A DNA stretch of 64,000 nt from Slackia isoflavoniconvertens (GCF_003725955.1 NZ_QIBZ01000004.1:119256-183255), one strand, 5' to 3'; positions 8,024-17,582 are shown, counted from the stretch's first letter. The notes: generated from the letters alone by a model not told the origin. Numbers and translations: made by a program.

Positions 8024-8961
8024 TACGCATGCACCTTAGCCTCACCCGTAAGTTCATTTTGCACCGATTCCGCTAAGGGCAAATCGCGATGCGTCACGCT
8101 CACGCGATATCCGCGCGTGCGCAGATAATCGCCCGTGGCCTCGGCAATCGCAACGCTGCGGTGTTGGCCACCTGTGCAACCGACCGCAATAGCGAGCTGC
8201 TGCTTACCTTCCTTCACATAGCCAGGCATCACACAATCAAGCAGGCTCTTCCAATGAGACATGAATTCAACCGTCTCGTCGCGATACATCACGAAATCGC
8301 GAACAGGAGCATCGAGACCCGTAAGAGACTTAAGCGCAGGGTCATAATACGGGTTCGGAAGGAAACGCACGTCGATAACGATATCGGCATCAAGCGCGGC
8401 GCCATGCTTGAAACCGAAGGAATACACGGTAACGGCAAGGCCTTCCCGCTCATCTCCCTCGCCAAACAGCTCGCGAATTTTCGCGCGCAGCTGCATGGGA
8501 AGCATATCGGTAGTGTTCACCACGTCTTGAGCCATAACGCGAAGCTGATAGAGCAGTGCGCGCTCGGCAGTGATACCCTGTGCGATCGTCATACCCTCGT
8601 CGCACAGCGGATGGCGTCGGCGACTCGCCTTATAACGAGCTACGAGCTTATCGTCATCGGCATCGAGGAACACAATACGAAACGGAATGCCCTTGCCTTT
8701 CAGAGCATCGAGCTCGTCGTCGAGATCGGCAAAATAATCTTTATTTCGAGCATCGCAAACCACGGCAAGTTTGCGCGAAAGACCGCTTCCGGCATCGGCG
8801 GTCACCACAAGCAATTGTCCCAACAAGCTTGCGGGCAAATTATCGATGCAAAAATAGCCCAAGTCTTCAAAAGCATGCATAGCTTCCGTGCGGCCTGCAC
8901 CGCTCATACCTGTAATGATAACCAAGTCGTTCGGGCTCTCGCCCATCTTGCGCTCAACCAT
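8023..8961 (-). CDS. rapZ: RapZ/YvcJ family nucleotide-binding protein
   Basis: P-loop protein of 312 residues. In E. coli RapZ is an RNA adaptor that controls glmS small RNAs; YvcJ in Bacillus is a GTPase/ATPase. The P-loop reads GMSGAGRTEA (about residues 18-27), with arginine where many copies have lysine, a variant also seen in other actinobacteria. The C-terminal half carries VGCTGGQHRSVAIAE (about 277-291), the family hallmark. GGGGGAG lies seven bases before the ATG, supporting this start. It sits between uvrC and yvcK and is coupled to the latter. Position beside yvcK and whiA is conserved across Gram-positive bacteria and links it to amino-sugar and cell-wall control. Confidence 0.95.
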   Translation of the reverse strand: MVERKMGESPNDLVIITGMSGAGRTEAMHAFEDLGYFCIDNLPASLLGQLLVVTADAGSGLSRKLAVVCDARNKDYFADLDDELDALKGKGIPFRIVFLDADDDKLVARYKASRRRHPLCDEGMTIAQGITAERALLYQLRVMAQDVVNTTDMLPMQLRAKIRELFGEGDEREGLAVTVYSFGFKHGAALDADIVIDVRFLPNPYYDPALKSLTGLDAPVRDFVMYRDETVEFMSHWKSLLDCVMPGYVKEGKQQLAIAVGCTGGQHRSVAIAEATGDYLRTRGYRVSVTHRDLPLAESVQNELTGEAKVHA

Positions 8962-8984
8962 AGATACGCTCCCCCATCGACAAG

Positions 8985-11063
8985 CTACTCACCACGGGCC
9001 CATTCGGGCACGCTAATGTTTTCATCAATCACGTTTTCAGCAGATTGGTCAGGCGCAATGCCCTCGCCCAACCCCTCGACCCTATCACGCTCTCCATTAT
9101 ACTGCGCGAGCACGGTGACCACCTCACGCGCAACCTCTTCGGGCACCGCGCCAAGGCCAATAACCTCATCAACACTCATGTCTCGCAGTTTACGAAAGCC
9201 GCCCGCCGCCGAAAGCAGCGCCTTTTTACGGACAGGGCCCAAGCCAACGACGTCATCGAGAATCGACTTCGTCATGCCTTTGCCACGGAGCTCTCGGTGG
9301 AACGTAATGGCGAACCTATGGGCCTCATCGCGAACCTGCTTCACCAGATACAGCGACGCCGACCCGCTCGGCAGCACCACCGGACCGCTCTCCTGCCACG
9401 GAACGAAAAGCTCCTCGTCTCGTTTGGCCAAGCCGGCAAGCGCAATATCGTGGATGCCCATTTCGTCAAACATCTCAAGCACGGCGTTGAGCTGCGGCAA
9501 ACCGCCATCGAGAATAATCAAATCGGGCTTCGAACCAAAACGCTCGTCGGCCATGCGCTCTGCGCAATATCGGCGCTGCATGACCTCCTGCATCGACAGG
9601 AAGTCATTTGCCTCATCGAGCGCCGTCTTGATTTTAAAGCGCCGGTATTGGTTTTTATCAGGCCTTCCGCCCGTGAACACCACCATGGAAGCAACGGTAT
9701 ACGAGCCATGGATAGTTGAGATATCGAAGCACTCGATGCGCATAGGGGCAACATCCATCGCGAGCGCGCTTTCGAGCTGCAGCAGGGCGTCGTTGATGCG
9801 TTTATCCTCGTAGTTCGTACGCACCTTGTAGCGCATGAGCGTATGCTGCGCATTCTTGCATGCCATGTCGAGCAAGTCTCGTTTTTCGCCGCGTTGGGGC
9901 ACGGTGAAATGAACCTTTGCACCATGGGCGGAGTCAAGTTTGTCGGTAAGCCATGCCTCCATCGCCGATGCATCTTCCAATTCGCGCTCAACGATGACCT
10001 CGTGCGGAATGGATGTGGTGGCGTCGTAATAACGAAGCAGAAAGGTATGGAGCAAATCCTCGTCAGGCACATCACGGCCGCGGTCGAGCACGAACTCGTT
10101 GCCATTCACAACGCGGCCTTCCCGCACCATGAACACATGAACGCCCGCTATGGTCTCCTCTCGCGAAATACCCACAACGTCAGCGTTCAAGTTGCGAGAC
10201 GAAACCGCGTGCTGTTTGTCGGAAAGCGAATTGATTGTATCGATGCGCGCCTTGATGCGACCGGCGCGCTCGAAGTCGAGCTCAGAGGCGGCATCACTCA
10301 TTTCGCCCGTGAGCTCGTCAACGAATTCACGGCGATTGCCCGCGAGAAAACGCTCGATCCGTTCGACATTATGCCGGTATTCCTCGGGGGTAATTCGGCC
10401 GCAGCACGCACCAGGCCCAAGGCCTACGTTCGCATCGAAGCACGGCCGCGTTCCCGACTCCGACAAAAAAGCCTCGAGCGACCCCGCGTCGAGCTTGCGC
10501 TTCAGGCGGCGCCATTCGTTGCATTTCGACGAACAAATCGGCACGACTTTGCGCGCGATATCAACCAACTGGCGCGCCGCGCGGCTATCGGTGTAAGGGC
10601 CAAAATATCGCGTACCCTCTATGTGCTTTTCACGCGTGTATTTAATAGCGGGGAAAACATCGCTTTTCGTAATCGCGATGAACGGATAGCTTTTATCGTC
10701 TTTAAAGTCGGCGTTGAAAAAAGGTGAGAACTGGTTGATAAGGTTTTTTTCGAGCACGAGCGACTCATGCTCGTTATTCACCACCACGTACTCGAACGTC
10801 GACACCTGCTCAAGCATCATAGGGATTTTAGCGCGCTCGTCTTGACCCATAACGTACTGCTTCATACGGGCGCGAAGCTGCTTTGCTTTGCCGACGTAGA
10901 TTACCCGCCCTGACGCATCTTTCCATAGATAGACGCCAGGAAGCGTAGGCACGCTTTTCAGCTGTTCTTTCAGACGGGCGATTTTTTCGTCGAATGATTC
11001 ATGTTCGGGCGGCGCATCGAGCACCACGCCCCCCGCAGCGCTTAGGAAATCGGAAGCCATCAT
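8985..11063 (-). CDS. uvrC: UvrABC excinuclease subunit C
   Basis: Nucleotide excision repair nuclease UvrC, which makes the two incisions around a lesion marked by UvrA/UvrB. It has 692 residues. The GIY-YIG domain is near residues 36-115 (PGVYLWKDASGRVIYVGKAK), followed by the cysteine-bearing region (about 180-225). The UVR motif that contacts UvrB is near 253-287, an RNase H-like endonuclease half lies in the middle (IECFDISTIHGS, DLIILDGG) and C-terminal helix-hairpin-helix repeats follow (VVGLGPVRKKALL). It is slightly longer than the usual 600-650 because of an N-terminal extension and an insert near 185-215. The start ATGATG overlaps the stop of the upstream glycosyltransferase. Confidence 0.97.
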   Translation of the reverse strand: MMASDFLSAAGGVVLDAPPEHESFDEKIARLKEQLKSVPTLPGVYLWKDASGRVIYVGKAKQLRARMKQYVMGQDERAKIPMMLEQVSTFEYVVVNNEHESLVLEKNLINQFSPFFNADFKDDKSYPFIAITKSDVFPAIKYTREKHIEGTRYFGPYTDSRAARQLVDIARKVVPICSSKCNEWRRLKRKLDAGSLEAFLSESGTRPCFDANVGLGPGACCGRITPEEYRHNVERIERFLAGNRREFVDELTGEMSDAASELDFERAGRIKARIDTINSLSDKQHAVSSRNLNADVVGISREETIAGVHVFMVREGRVVNGNEFVLDRGRDVPDEDLLHTFLLRYYDATTSIPHEVIVERELEDASAMEAWLTDKLDSAHGAKVHFTVPQRGEKRDLLDMACKNAQHTLMRYKVRTNYEDKRINDALLQLESALAMDVAPMRIECFDISTIHGSYTVASMVVFTGGRPDKNQYRRFKIKTALDEANDFLSMQEVMQRRYCAERMADERFGSKPDLIILDGGLPQLNAVLEMFDEMGIHDIALAGLAKRDEELFVPWQESGPVVLPSGSASLYLVKQVRDEAHRFAITFHRELRGKGMTKSILDDVVGLGPVRKKALLSAAGGFRKLRDMSVDEVIGLGAVPEEVAREVVTVLAQYNGERDRVEGLGEGIAPDQSAENVIDENISVPEWARGE

Positions 11064-12070
11064 TCGGCCTTCGGCGCGCTAGCCACATCAACAAGCGCCG
11101 GCATCGGCTGCCACTCGGAGTCGCGCAAGATTTTGCGGGAATCACGCCAACCAGAAAGGAGCCGCTTGGTTCCCGAAGCAATATGCTCCCGGTCGACGAC
11201 AACGAGTCGCACAAATTCCTTTGCAAACGTGAGCAAGGTTCCCAGACCAAATGCAAAGCGGCGATAATCGCCGTAGTATTTGAAATATCGAGCCATATAA
11301 CCGCGATTTCGCATGATGTAATAACGCGTATTATCACTCGTGGAATTAAGCTGGCGCACGCCGGCAATATCCCAGTTCTTCATTTCACGCGTGCGTCGCA
11401 TGATGAAATCGGGAACGACAACCGGCTGGCACACCTTCGAAGCGCGGTAGCCATACATCGCATCGTCCCAGTACAGAAAGAAGCGATCATCGGGAAAACC
11501 GATTTTTTCAACAACTTCACGCGCGAAAAGCCCACCCTCGAAGCAGGCAACATTCATAGGTCGTTCTTCGTCGAAATTAAAGGCCGCTGGAGCAAATGGG
11601 TCATAGATGCCTAGAGCAATGCTGAAGTGGTATTGCCAATAAAACGGGCCATCATCGTAATCGTATCTCGACCCTTGAACTACTTTGTAACGCTCTGTCC
11701 ATTTCGAAAGACGAGCAAGGCCTTCTGGCTCAATGGCAACGTCATCATCCATGAGCCAAAACCATTGGGCTCCAAGTTCATAAGCAGCTTTCACGCCGGC
11801 AGAAAAGCCGCCGGAGCCGCCCAGGTTTTCTTGCTGCGGACAATACACAACGCGACTCTTCCCGCCACGTCCATCCGCGGCCGTGAGTCCCCACAGCGCA
11901 TTGGCTTCCCTCTCGAAAACATGCACAACATCTGCGGTTGCCTGGGAATTCTCATTATCGACGACTACGATGCGCCATGGCGCCACCGTGGATTGCAAAT
12001 AAGAATCAAAAAGCTTGCGGAGCAATTCCTGACGTTTGAAAGTCACCACAACAATGGCAACGTTTTCCAT
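11060..12070 (-). CDS. GT2 glycosyltransferase, galactofuranosyltransferase-like
   Basis: Cytoplasmic-face glycosyltransferase of family GT2, 336 residues. It opens with VAIVVVTFKRQELLRKLFDS, has the nucleotide-sugar and metal motif WFWLMDDDVAIEP (about residues 105-117) and the later FFLYWDDAMYGYRA segment (about 195-208), an arrangement seen in GlfT1-like galactofuranosyl and rhamnosyl transferases. UDP-galactopyranose mutase lies at 15964-17082, so a galactofuranose donor is available; the link is inference. The gene is first of the operon that continues into uvrC with a four-base overlap, an odd pairing of envelope and DNA-repair functions. It is divergent from the WecA-like gene at 12256. 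Confidence 0.85.
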   Translation of the reverse strand: MENVAIVVVTFKRQELLRKLFDSYLQSTVAPWRIVVVDNENSQATADVVHVFEREANALWGLTAADGRGGKSRVVYCPQQENLGGSGGFSAGVKAAYELGAQWFWLMDDDVAIEPEGLARLSKWTERYKVVQGSRYDYDDGPFYWQYHFSIALGIYDPFAPAAFNFDEERPMNVACFEGGLFAREVVEKIGFPDDRFFLYWDDAMYGYRASKVCQPVVVPDFIMRRTREMKNWDIAGVRQLNSTSDNTRYYIMRNRGYMARYFKYYGDYRRFAFGLGTLLTFAKEFVRLVVVDREHIASGTKRLLSGWRDSRKILRDSEWQPMPALVDVASAPKAE

Positions 12071-12255
12071 GTATTTCCACCTCTCGAAGCACGACCACTC
12101 CAGTTCGAAAATTGAAGGAACGATTGAGGAGCATGTTCTTCGGCATAATTATGCGCTGTTACGTGAATATGTATTATAGAATATCCGTTTGGTACCAAGA
12201 AGGACGTCGAAGATGACTTCGTATTCCTACACATTCAATCGAGCGAGGAGCGTGC

Positions 12256-13446
12256 ATGACCTGGTTGCAATATGCCATCGTGGCAGCGGTTGCGTGCATT
12301 ACCACCATGGCGCTCGTTCCGCCCGTTAAACGGCTCGCATTCAAGATTGATGCAGTAGACTACCCCAGTGAACGACGAGTCAATAAACAACCCACCGCGC
12401 GCTTTGGCGGCGTGGCAATGTTCGGCGGTCTTTTATGCGGCCTCGCGGTCATCATCGGCGGCGTCACTTTCTTTGATTGGCATTTCCCCCTACATTCGTT
12501 TGTAACCCGCGAAATTTCCTACCCTGGAATTTTCGCGGGTATAACGCTCGCGTTCCTCGTTGGCGTAGCCGACGACATATTCGACTTACGCCCCATGCAT
12601 AAATTTCTGGGGCAGGTCATTGCGGCGACGATTGTGGCGGCGTCGGGCCTTTTACTCACCGATATGATGAACCCATTTGGCCACGAACAGCTTATGTTCG
12701 GTTGGCTCTCATACCCCATTACGGTGTTTTACTTGGTCGCCTTTTGCAATGTCATCAATCTCATTGATGGCCTTGACGGCTTAGCGGCCGGCATTACGGC
12801 AATCTCTTCGGCCGCCATGGTCGTATTCGCCATTCTCACCGTACGTCCGGAGGCAGCTTTCTTCGGACTGGCGCTCGTCGGCGTATGCGCTGGCTTCCTT
12901 CGATACAACTTCCACCCCGCAAGCATCTTTATGGGGGATTCAGGATCCATTTTGCTTGGCATGTCGCTTGGCGTTGTCTCACTTTTCGCCACCACGAAAT
13001 CAACGCTCTTCGTTTCGCTGCTCATGCCCATCATCGTCGCGGGCGTGCCGGTAATCGATACGGCTGCCGCCATCATCCGCCGAAAGCGTCAGCACCAATC
13101 TGTCATGCAAGCCGATCGTGGGCACATCCACCACCGGTTGCTTTCAGAGGGCTACAGCCAACGATCAACCGTTCTCATCATGTGGGGATGGACAGCGATT
13201 TTGTCCGTTTCCGCCCTCTTCATCACCGAAATGCACGGGCTTGCCCGCCTGCCGTTCGTCTGTCTTGCGCTTGGCGTTTCGGCATTCTTCGTTATTAAGC
13301 TAAACCTATTGGGCCCTGTTTTGCAGCATCATTACAATCCGCGCCCGTCTACAGGCAAAAAACGAATCAATGAGCAATTCAATGCAGTTTCGGGCAATAC
13401 TTCGTCATCTTCGCATACCGACGAAAGCTCAGACGAACAACCTTAG
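12256..13446 (+). CDS. Polyprenyl-phosphate sugar-1-phosphate transferase (WecA/TagO/MraY family)
   Basis: Integral membrane enzyme of 396 residues that would transfer a sugar-1-phosphate, typically GlcNAc-1-P, from UDP to undecaprenyl phosphate and so start a wall or surface glycan. About eleven hydrophobic segments are visible. Family motifs are VADDIFDLRP (about residues 111-120), NVINLIDGLDGLAAG (about 166-180), the magnesium-site FMGDSGS (about 224-230) and HIHHRLL (about 294-300). The HIHHRL motif and absence of MraY-specific features favour the WecA/TagO branch over MraY. GAGGAG sits five bases before the ATG. The polysaccharide deacetylase at 13504 follows closely on the same strand. 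Confidence 0.93.
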   Translation: MTWLQYAIVAAVACITTMALVPPVKRLAFKIDAVDYPSERRVNKQPTARFGGVAMFGGLLCGLAVIIGGVTFFDWHFPLHSFVTREISYPGIFAGITLAFLVGVADDIFDLRPMHKFLGQVIAATIVAASGLLLTDMMNPFGHEQLMFGWLSYPITVFYLVAFCNVINLIDGLDGLAAGITAISSAAMVVFAILTVRPEAAFFGLALVGVCAGFLRYNFHPASIFMGDSGSILLGMSLGVVSLFATTKSTLFVSLLMPIIVAGVPVIDTAAAIIRRKRQHQSVMQADRGHIHHRLLSEGYSQRSTVLIMWGWTAILSVSALFITEMHGLARLPFVCLALGVSAFFVIKLNLLGPVLQHHYNPRPSTGKKRINEQFNAVSGNTSSSSHTDESSDEQP

Positions 13447-13503
13447 CGCCAATTGCTCACGTACGATGTTCTACAAGGCGTATTTGCAGAGGGGAGGAAT
13501 GCA

Positions 13504-14814
13504 ATGCCGTATAACAACGAGACGCACAACGAGCACAGACAGTATCAATCGCACTCAAGGGTCACGAGGCCAAAAGCTAAGCCCGATGGGCAATCGACCC
13601 GAACACGCCGTCAAGCAACTTCGCAACCCGGCGAGTCGTTCCAATACAGCCGCCATGCCCACAGATATGCCGCAAGGGAACGCGAGCTGAGGAATAAAAA
13701 ACGCGCACGAGTCGCAGCGCTATCGTGCGTCGCGATTATCGCCCTCTGCGCACTGTGCTTTGGCGCCGTCAAAGCGTTCAACACCGCCACGAGCGCACAA
13801 GGCCCCCTCGGCAACGTACAACAGACTCAACAATCAGCGGCCTACGCCAAAGAGGAGCAAACGACCCCACAACCCAACGACGACCCGGGCGATATCGTTA
13901 TCGGCGTCAATGGCGACGCTGATACCTATATGCTCCGCGGAGAAGAATACATAGAGGGCGGCGCGCATGCAGCGTCGCCAAGTCATGGAGTTTTGACGCC
14001 AGCAATCGAGACGAGCGGCAGCGTAGACCCGAATACGGCAGGCGACTACATCATCACCTATACGGCAAGCGATTCTGAGGGCCATGCAGCCAAGGCAGAA
14101 CGCACCGTGCATGTCGTTGACACCATGGACACGATGAAAACAGGTGTCCCGGTACTCATGTATCATTATGTGTACGATGCGAGCAATCCGCCAAGCGACC
14201 TCAATGGCAACTGGATCCTTGACACCAAGGTTGATGAGCACATGCAATACCTCAACGACAATGGGTTCTATTACCCCTCTTTCCCAGAAGTGCAAGCATT
14301 CATTGAAGGCAAACACAGTCTCCCTGCCAAAAGCGTCGTGCTCACCTTCGACGACGGAGAAGACGGAACGCTTGGCTTCCTTGACGCGCTTTCAAGCAAG
14401 CATCGCATCCCGGTAACTTCCTTCATGATTTGCAGCGACCAAACCGCCGCCGCAAATAAAGTCGCGAAATACGCCAGTCCCTATGTGCAATTCGAAAGCC
14501 ATTCCGTCTCTATGCACCAACCCGGTGGAACCATTGGCCACGGAGGACGTATCTCGGCCATGACGAAAGACGAAATTCTAAACGACCTTCGCGACAGCGC
14601 GTCAATCGTCGGAAGTGGGCAAGCATTTGCCTACCCCTTTGGCGATACGACCCCCGATGGACAGACGGCTGTCTCTGAAGCGGGCCTAAACTGCGCCTTC
14701 ACTACGAAAAACGATTGGTGCTACATCGGAGATGACGTAACGGCCCTTAATCGAGTGCGCATTTCGGGAGAATACTCCATCGATAGCTTCGTGTATCTCG
14801 TAAACGAACAATAG
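13504..14814 (+). CDS. Membrane-anchored polysaccharide deacetylase with an Ig-like domain
   Basis: Extracytoplasmic NodB-type deacetylase of 436 residues. A basic, glutamine-rich cytoplasmic tail (1-69) leads to a signal-anchor helix (about 70-92), a linker, an Ig-like DUF5011-type module (about 125-205, ending AKAERTVHVVD) and the deacetylase domain (about 215-436). The domain shows VLMYHYV, the metal and catalytic TFDDGEDG, and ESHSVSMH, where the two histidines are spaced HxxxxH rather than the commoner HxxxH; other Gram-positive relatives show this too. It probably trims acetyl groups from a wall glycan. I moved the start to 13504 because GGGAGG lies six bases upstream. It follows the WecA-like gene by 57 bases. 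Confidence 0.9.
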   Translation: MPYNNETHNEHRQYQSHSRVTRPKAKPDGQSTRTRRQATSQPGESFQYSRHAHRYAARERELRNKKRARVAALSCVAIIALCALCFGAVKAFNTATSAQGPLGNVQQTQQSAAYAKEEQTTPQPNDDPGDIVIGVNGDADTYMLRGEEYIEGGAHAASPSHGVLTPAIETSGSVDPNTAGDYIITYTASDSEGHAAKAERTVHVVDTMDTMKTGVPVLMYHYVYDASNPPSDLNGNWILDTKVDEHMQYLNDNGFYYPSFPEVQAFIEGKHSLPAKSVVLTFDDGEDGTLGFLDALSSKHRIPVTSFMICSDQTAAANKVAKYASPYVQFESHSVSMHQPGGTIGHGGRISAMTKDEILNDLRDSASIVGSGQAFAYPFGDTTPDGQTAVSEAGLNCAFTTKNDWCYIGDDVTALNRVRISGEYSIDSFVYLVNEQ

Positions 14815-14886
14815 AAAAACTGCGGTTGAGATTTTTGCCGATTGTTTGCATGCCAAAATGGCAGTGAATCGCAACTCTCTAGAGGA

Positions 14887-14892
14887 TATAAT
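14887..14892 (+). promoter_or_regulatory. Possible -10 element for the DPM1-like glycosyltransferase
   Basis: A perfect TATAAT sits 50 bases before the start codon. The -35 region is poor. A small palindrome, TGCCAAAATGGCA (14851-14863), lies upstream where an activator might bind. Confidence 0.4.
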
Positions 14893-14941
14893 TTTCTAGT
14901 TTATGTTTTAAAAACACGAGCAGTCCCTAACGGAGGCTTTG

Positions 14942-15877
14942 ATGAGCGAAAGCATCGCGGTTCTCATACCGTGCTACAACGAGGCCGTGACCATCGCGAA
15001 GGTGGTCGACGACTTCAGGCGTGAGCTGCCCGAGGCGGCCATCTACGTCTACGACAACAATTCGAAGGACGACACCGCGAAGATAGCGGCCGAGCACGGC
15101 GCCATTGTGCGCCGCGAGCCGCGCCAGGGCAAGGGCAACGTCGTGCGCTCGATGTTCCGCGACATCGACGCCGACTACTACATCATGGTCGACGGCGACG
15201 ACACCTACCCCGCCGAGGCGGCCCGCGACCTCATCGCGCCGCTCGCCGCGGGCGAGGCCGACATGACGGTCGGCGACCGCCTGTCCAATGGCAGCTACGG
15301 CGAGGAGAACGACCGCGCGTTCCACGGCTTCGGCAACGACCTCGTGCGCTGGCTTATCAAGGCCATCTACGGCTTCGCCTTCGACGACGTCATGACGGGC
15401 TACCGCGCCTTCAACCGCGCTTTCGTCAAGACAATGCCCGTGCTCTCCGAGGGCTTCCAGATCGAGACCGAGCTCTCCATCCACGCGGTCGACAAGCGCT
15501 GGCGCATTATCGACGTGCCCATCGAGTACCGCGACCGCCCCGAGGGCAGCTACTCGAAACTGTCGACTTTCGGCGACGGCGCGAAGGTACTCAAGGCCAT
15601 CGCAAGCCTGTTCAAGGAATACAAGCCGCTCGCCTTCTTCGGCTGGATCTCGCTCATCCTCGTGGCGCTCGGCCTTATCGTGGGCATCCCCGTAATCACG
15701 GCGTTCGTTGCCACGGGCGTGGTGCTGCGCATTCCCTCGACGGTGCTCGCCGTGGGGCTCGTGTTCTGCGGATGTCTGTCCATGACAGCCGGCCTCATCC
15801 TCGATTCGGTGGCGAAAGCCAACCGCAAGCAATGGGAGCTCGAGGTCTATAAGTTCATGTCGAAGGATAACGAATAG
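14942..15877 (+). CDS. GT2 glycosyltransferase, dolichol-phosphate-mannose-synthase-like
   Basis: Family GT2 enzyme of 311 residues that would charge polyprenyl phosphate with a sugar or extend a surface glycan. The GT-A domain (1-220) opens with VLIPCYNEA, has YDNNSKDDT and the metal-binding VDGDDTYP (about residues 82-89). Two hydrophobic helices near the C terminus (about 232-255 and 262-285) anchor it. GGAGG lies five bases before the ATG; the upstream TTG is ruled out by spacing. Codons are strongly biased to G/C third positions, more than in neighbouring genes, which may reflect transfer or high expression. A bidirectional terminator separates it from convergent glf. Confidence 0.9.
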   Translation: MSESIAVLIPCYNEAVTIAKVVDDFRRELPEAAIYVYDNNSKDDTAKIAAEHGAIVRREPRQGKGNVVRSMFRDIDADYYIMVDGDDTYPAEAARDLIAPLAAGEADMTVGDRLSNGSYGEENDRAFHGFGNDLVRWLIKAIYGFAFDDVMTGYRAFNRAFVKTMPVLSEGFQIETELSIHAVDKRWRIIDVPIEYRDRPEGSYSKLSTFGDGAKVLKAIASLFKEYKPLAFFGWISLILVALGLIVGIPVITAFVATGVVLRIPSTVLAVGLVFCGCLSMTAGLILDSVAKANRKQWELEVYKFMSKDNE

Positions 15878-15908
15878 CCGTTCCCATTTGTTAAAACAAG
15901 AACTATAG

Positions 15909-15940
15909 AAAAAGAGATCCGCGAACGCGGATCTCTTTTT
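15909..15940. terminator. Bidirectional terminator between convergent genes
   Basis: A perfect 15-bp stem (15909-15923 with 15926-15940) closed by AA, with five A on one side and five T on the other. It serves both the plus-strand glycosyltransferase and the minus-strand glf gene. Confidence 0.9.
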
Positions 15941-15963
15941 CTATGGAGCGAAGGTTCGAAAAA

Positions 15964-17082
15964 TTATTTTGCGATTTCGACGCCAAGCTCGTTTTTCACC
16001 AAATCAAACGCGGCTGCGACAGCTTTATCCATATCGTAATATTTATAGCCGCCCAGACGACCCGCAAACACCACGTCACCTTCCTCTGCTGCAAGCTTTT
16101 CATACTCAGCATACAGCGCCTCATTGCGTGCGTCATTCACGGGATAGTAGGGCTCGTCGCCAGGTTTCCAGTCGGCAGGATACTCGCGCGTCACAACGGT
16201 TTTCGGCTGGGTGCCGAATTCAAAATGCTTATGTTCAATGACACGGGTATAAGGAACATCGCGAGCCGTGTAATTCACGACCGCAACACCCTGATGGTTC
16301 TCTTCGTCAAGAATCTCACTCTCGAAACGAAGGCTGCGATATTCCAGCGTGCCCAATTTGAAGTCATAAAAAGCATCAATCGGGCCACAGTAAATCGTTC
16401 GATCGGCTATGTCGGGCTGTTCTGAAATGAGTTCTTTGTATTCGACGCCGCAACGTACCTCTACGCCCTCAAGCATGCGCTCGACCATCTTCGTATAGCC
16501 GCCCATAGGAATGCCCTGGAAACGGTCGTTGAAATAATTGTTGTCATAGGTGAAGCGGCATGGCAGGCGTTTGATGATGCTGGCGGGCAAATCTTTGCAA
16601 TCTCGACCCCACTGCTTCTCGGTGTAGCCCTTCACGAGTTTTTCGAAGATGTCGCGTCCGACGAGGGAAAGCGCCTGCTCCTCAAGATTCGTAGGCTCGC
16701 CGATATTCTCGGCAGCAACCTGCTCAGCAATCTTTGCTTTTGCTTCAGCAGGCGTGAAAACACCCCAGAGCTTGCTGAACGTATTCATGTTGAACGGCAT
16801 GTTATACGTTTCACCATTGATATACGCAACGGGAGAATTCACGTAGTTATTGAACTCGCAGAATTGGTTCATGTAATCCCATACGCCGCGCAAAGAGGTG
16901 TGGAAGATGTGCGCACCATAACGATGCACATTAATGCCCTCGACCTCTTCGGTATAGATATTGCCAGCAATATGATTACGGCGATCGATAACGAGGCATT
17001 TCTTACCAAGCTTTTTTGCCTCATGTGCAAAAACAGCGCCCGTAAGGCCTGCGCCTACAATAAGATAATCGTACTGAGACAT
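15964..17082 (-). CDS. glf: UDP-galactopyranose mutase
   Basis: Flavoenzyme of 372 residues that converts UDP-galactopyranose to UDP-galactofuranose, the donor for galactofuranose-containing wall glycans. The FAD-binding segment LIVGAGLTGAVFAHEAKKLG (about residues 6-25) and CLVIDRRNHIAGNIYTEE are textbook, followed by NVHRYGAHIFHT and the C-terminal GRLGGYKYYDMDKAV. Length matches the family (about 370-390). AAGGAG is eight bases before the ATG. A TATACT -10-like hexamer lies upstream on the same strand. With the GlfT-like gene at 11060 and the WecA-like gene at 12256 it suggests a galactofuranose-bearing surface polymer. Confidence 0.97.
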   Translation of the reverse strand: MSQYDYLIVGAGLTGAVFAHEAKKLGKKCLVIDRRNHIAGNIYTEEVEGINVHRYGAHIFHTSLRGVWDYMNQFCEFNNYVNSPVAYINGETYNMPFNMNTFSKLWGVFTPAEAKAKIAEQVAAENIGEPTNLEEQALSLVGRDIFEKLVKGYTEKQWGRDCKDLPASIIKRLPCRFTYDNNYFNDRFQGIPMGGYTKMVERMLEGVEVRCGVEYKELISEQPDIADRTIYCGPIDAFYDFKLGTLEYRSLRFESEILDEENHQGVAVVNYTARDVPYTRVIEHKHFEFGTQPKTVVTREYPADWKPGDEPYYPVNDARNEALYAEYEKLAAEEGDVVFAGRLGGYKYYDMDKAVAAAFDLVKNELGVEIAK

Positions 17083-17222
17083 GCGGTTTTCTCCTTAACG
17101 AATCGGAAACGTCGCATAACAAACTTACAGTAGTATACTCTTTCGCCCGTTCGACATGCGATATCATGAGGGCGCACATGAACACTCCGCGCAAAGCGCG
17201 ATATTAATGATAGGAGGGCTTC

Positions 17223-17582
17223 ATGCCCGCAATGCTCGCAGCGCGCCTTTACCGCGTTTTGCCCCTTCTCGCAATACTCGCGATAATCGGTATCGTCGTC
17301 TATATATTCATGTCGTGGCGATACACGCCGGCGCGCGCCAAAGAGGCAGTCATAAAAATCTTCATCGCCCTAAACGGCGGCCTGTCGATTCTCTTTGCGC
17401 TCGCAACGCTCTACGCATGGATTGAAAGCAATGCGTTCGTGGCCGATTTCTTCATTACCTGCTTGGCAACCACGCTCATCATGCTCGGCATTACGTTCAT
17501 CTGCCGCAGGAATTTCCTCAAGCACAACCCCAACTACCGCTGGCGACTTACCGACCGCGCAAAGAAAGCGCCCAGGAAATAG
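17223..17582 (+). CDS. Small hypothetical membrane protein
   Basis: I do not recognise this 119-residue protein. It has about three hydrophobic helices (roughly residues 11-32, 45-65 and 74-93), a positively charged loop after the first and a basic C-terminal tail (RRNFLKHNPNYRWRLTDRAK). AGGAGGG four bases before the ATG makes translation likely. It stands alone on the plus strand between glf and the HAD gene and ends directly at a repeated terminator hairpin (17583-17620). Confidence 0.8.
   Translation: MPAMLAARLYRVLPLLAILAIIGIVVYIFMSWRYTPARAKEAVIKIFIALNGGLSILFALATLYAWIESNAFVADFFITCLATTLIMLGITFICRRNFLKHNPNYRWRLTDRAKKAPRK

Noticed and set aside
8089..9813. 574-residue plus-strand open frame across rapZ and uvrC
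   Set aside because: It is antisense to two well-conserved genes and resembles no protein family.
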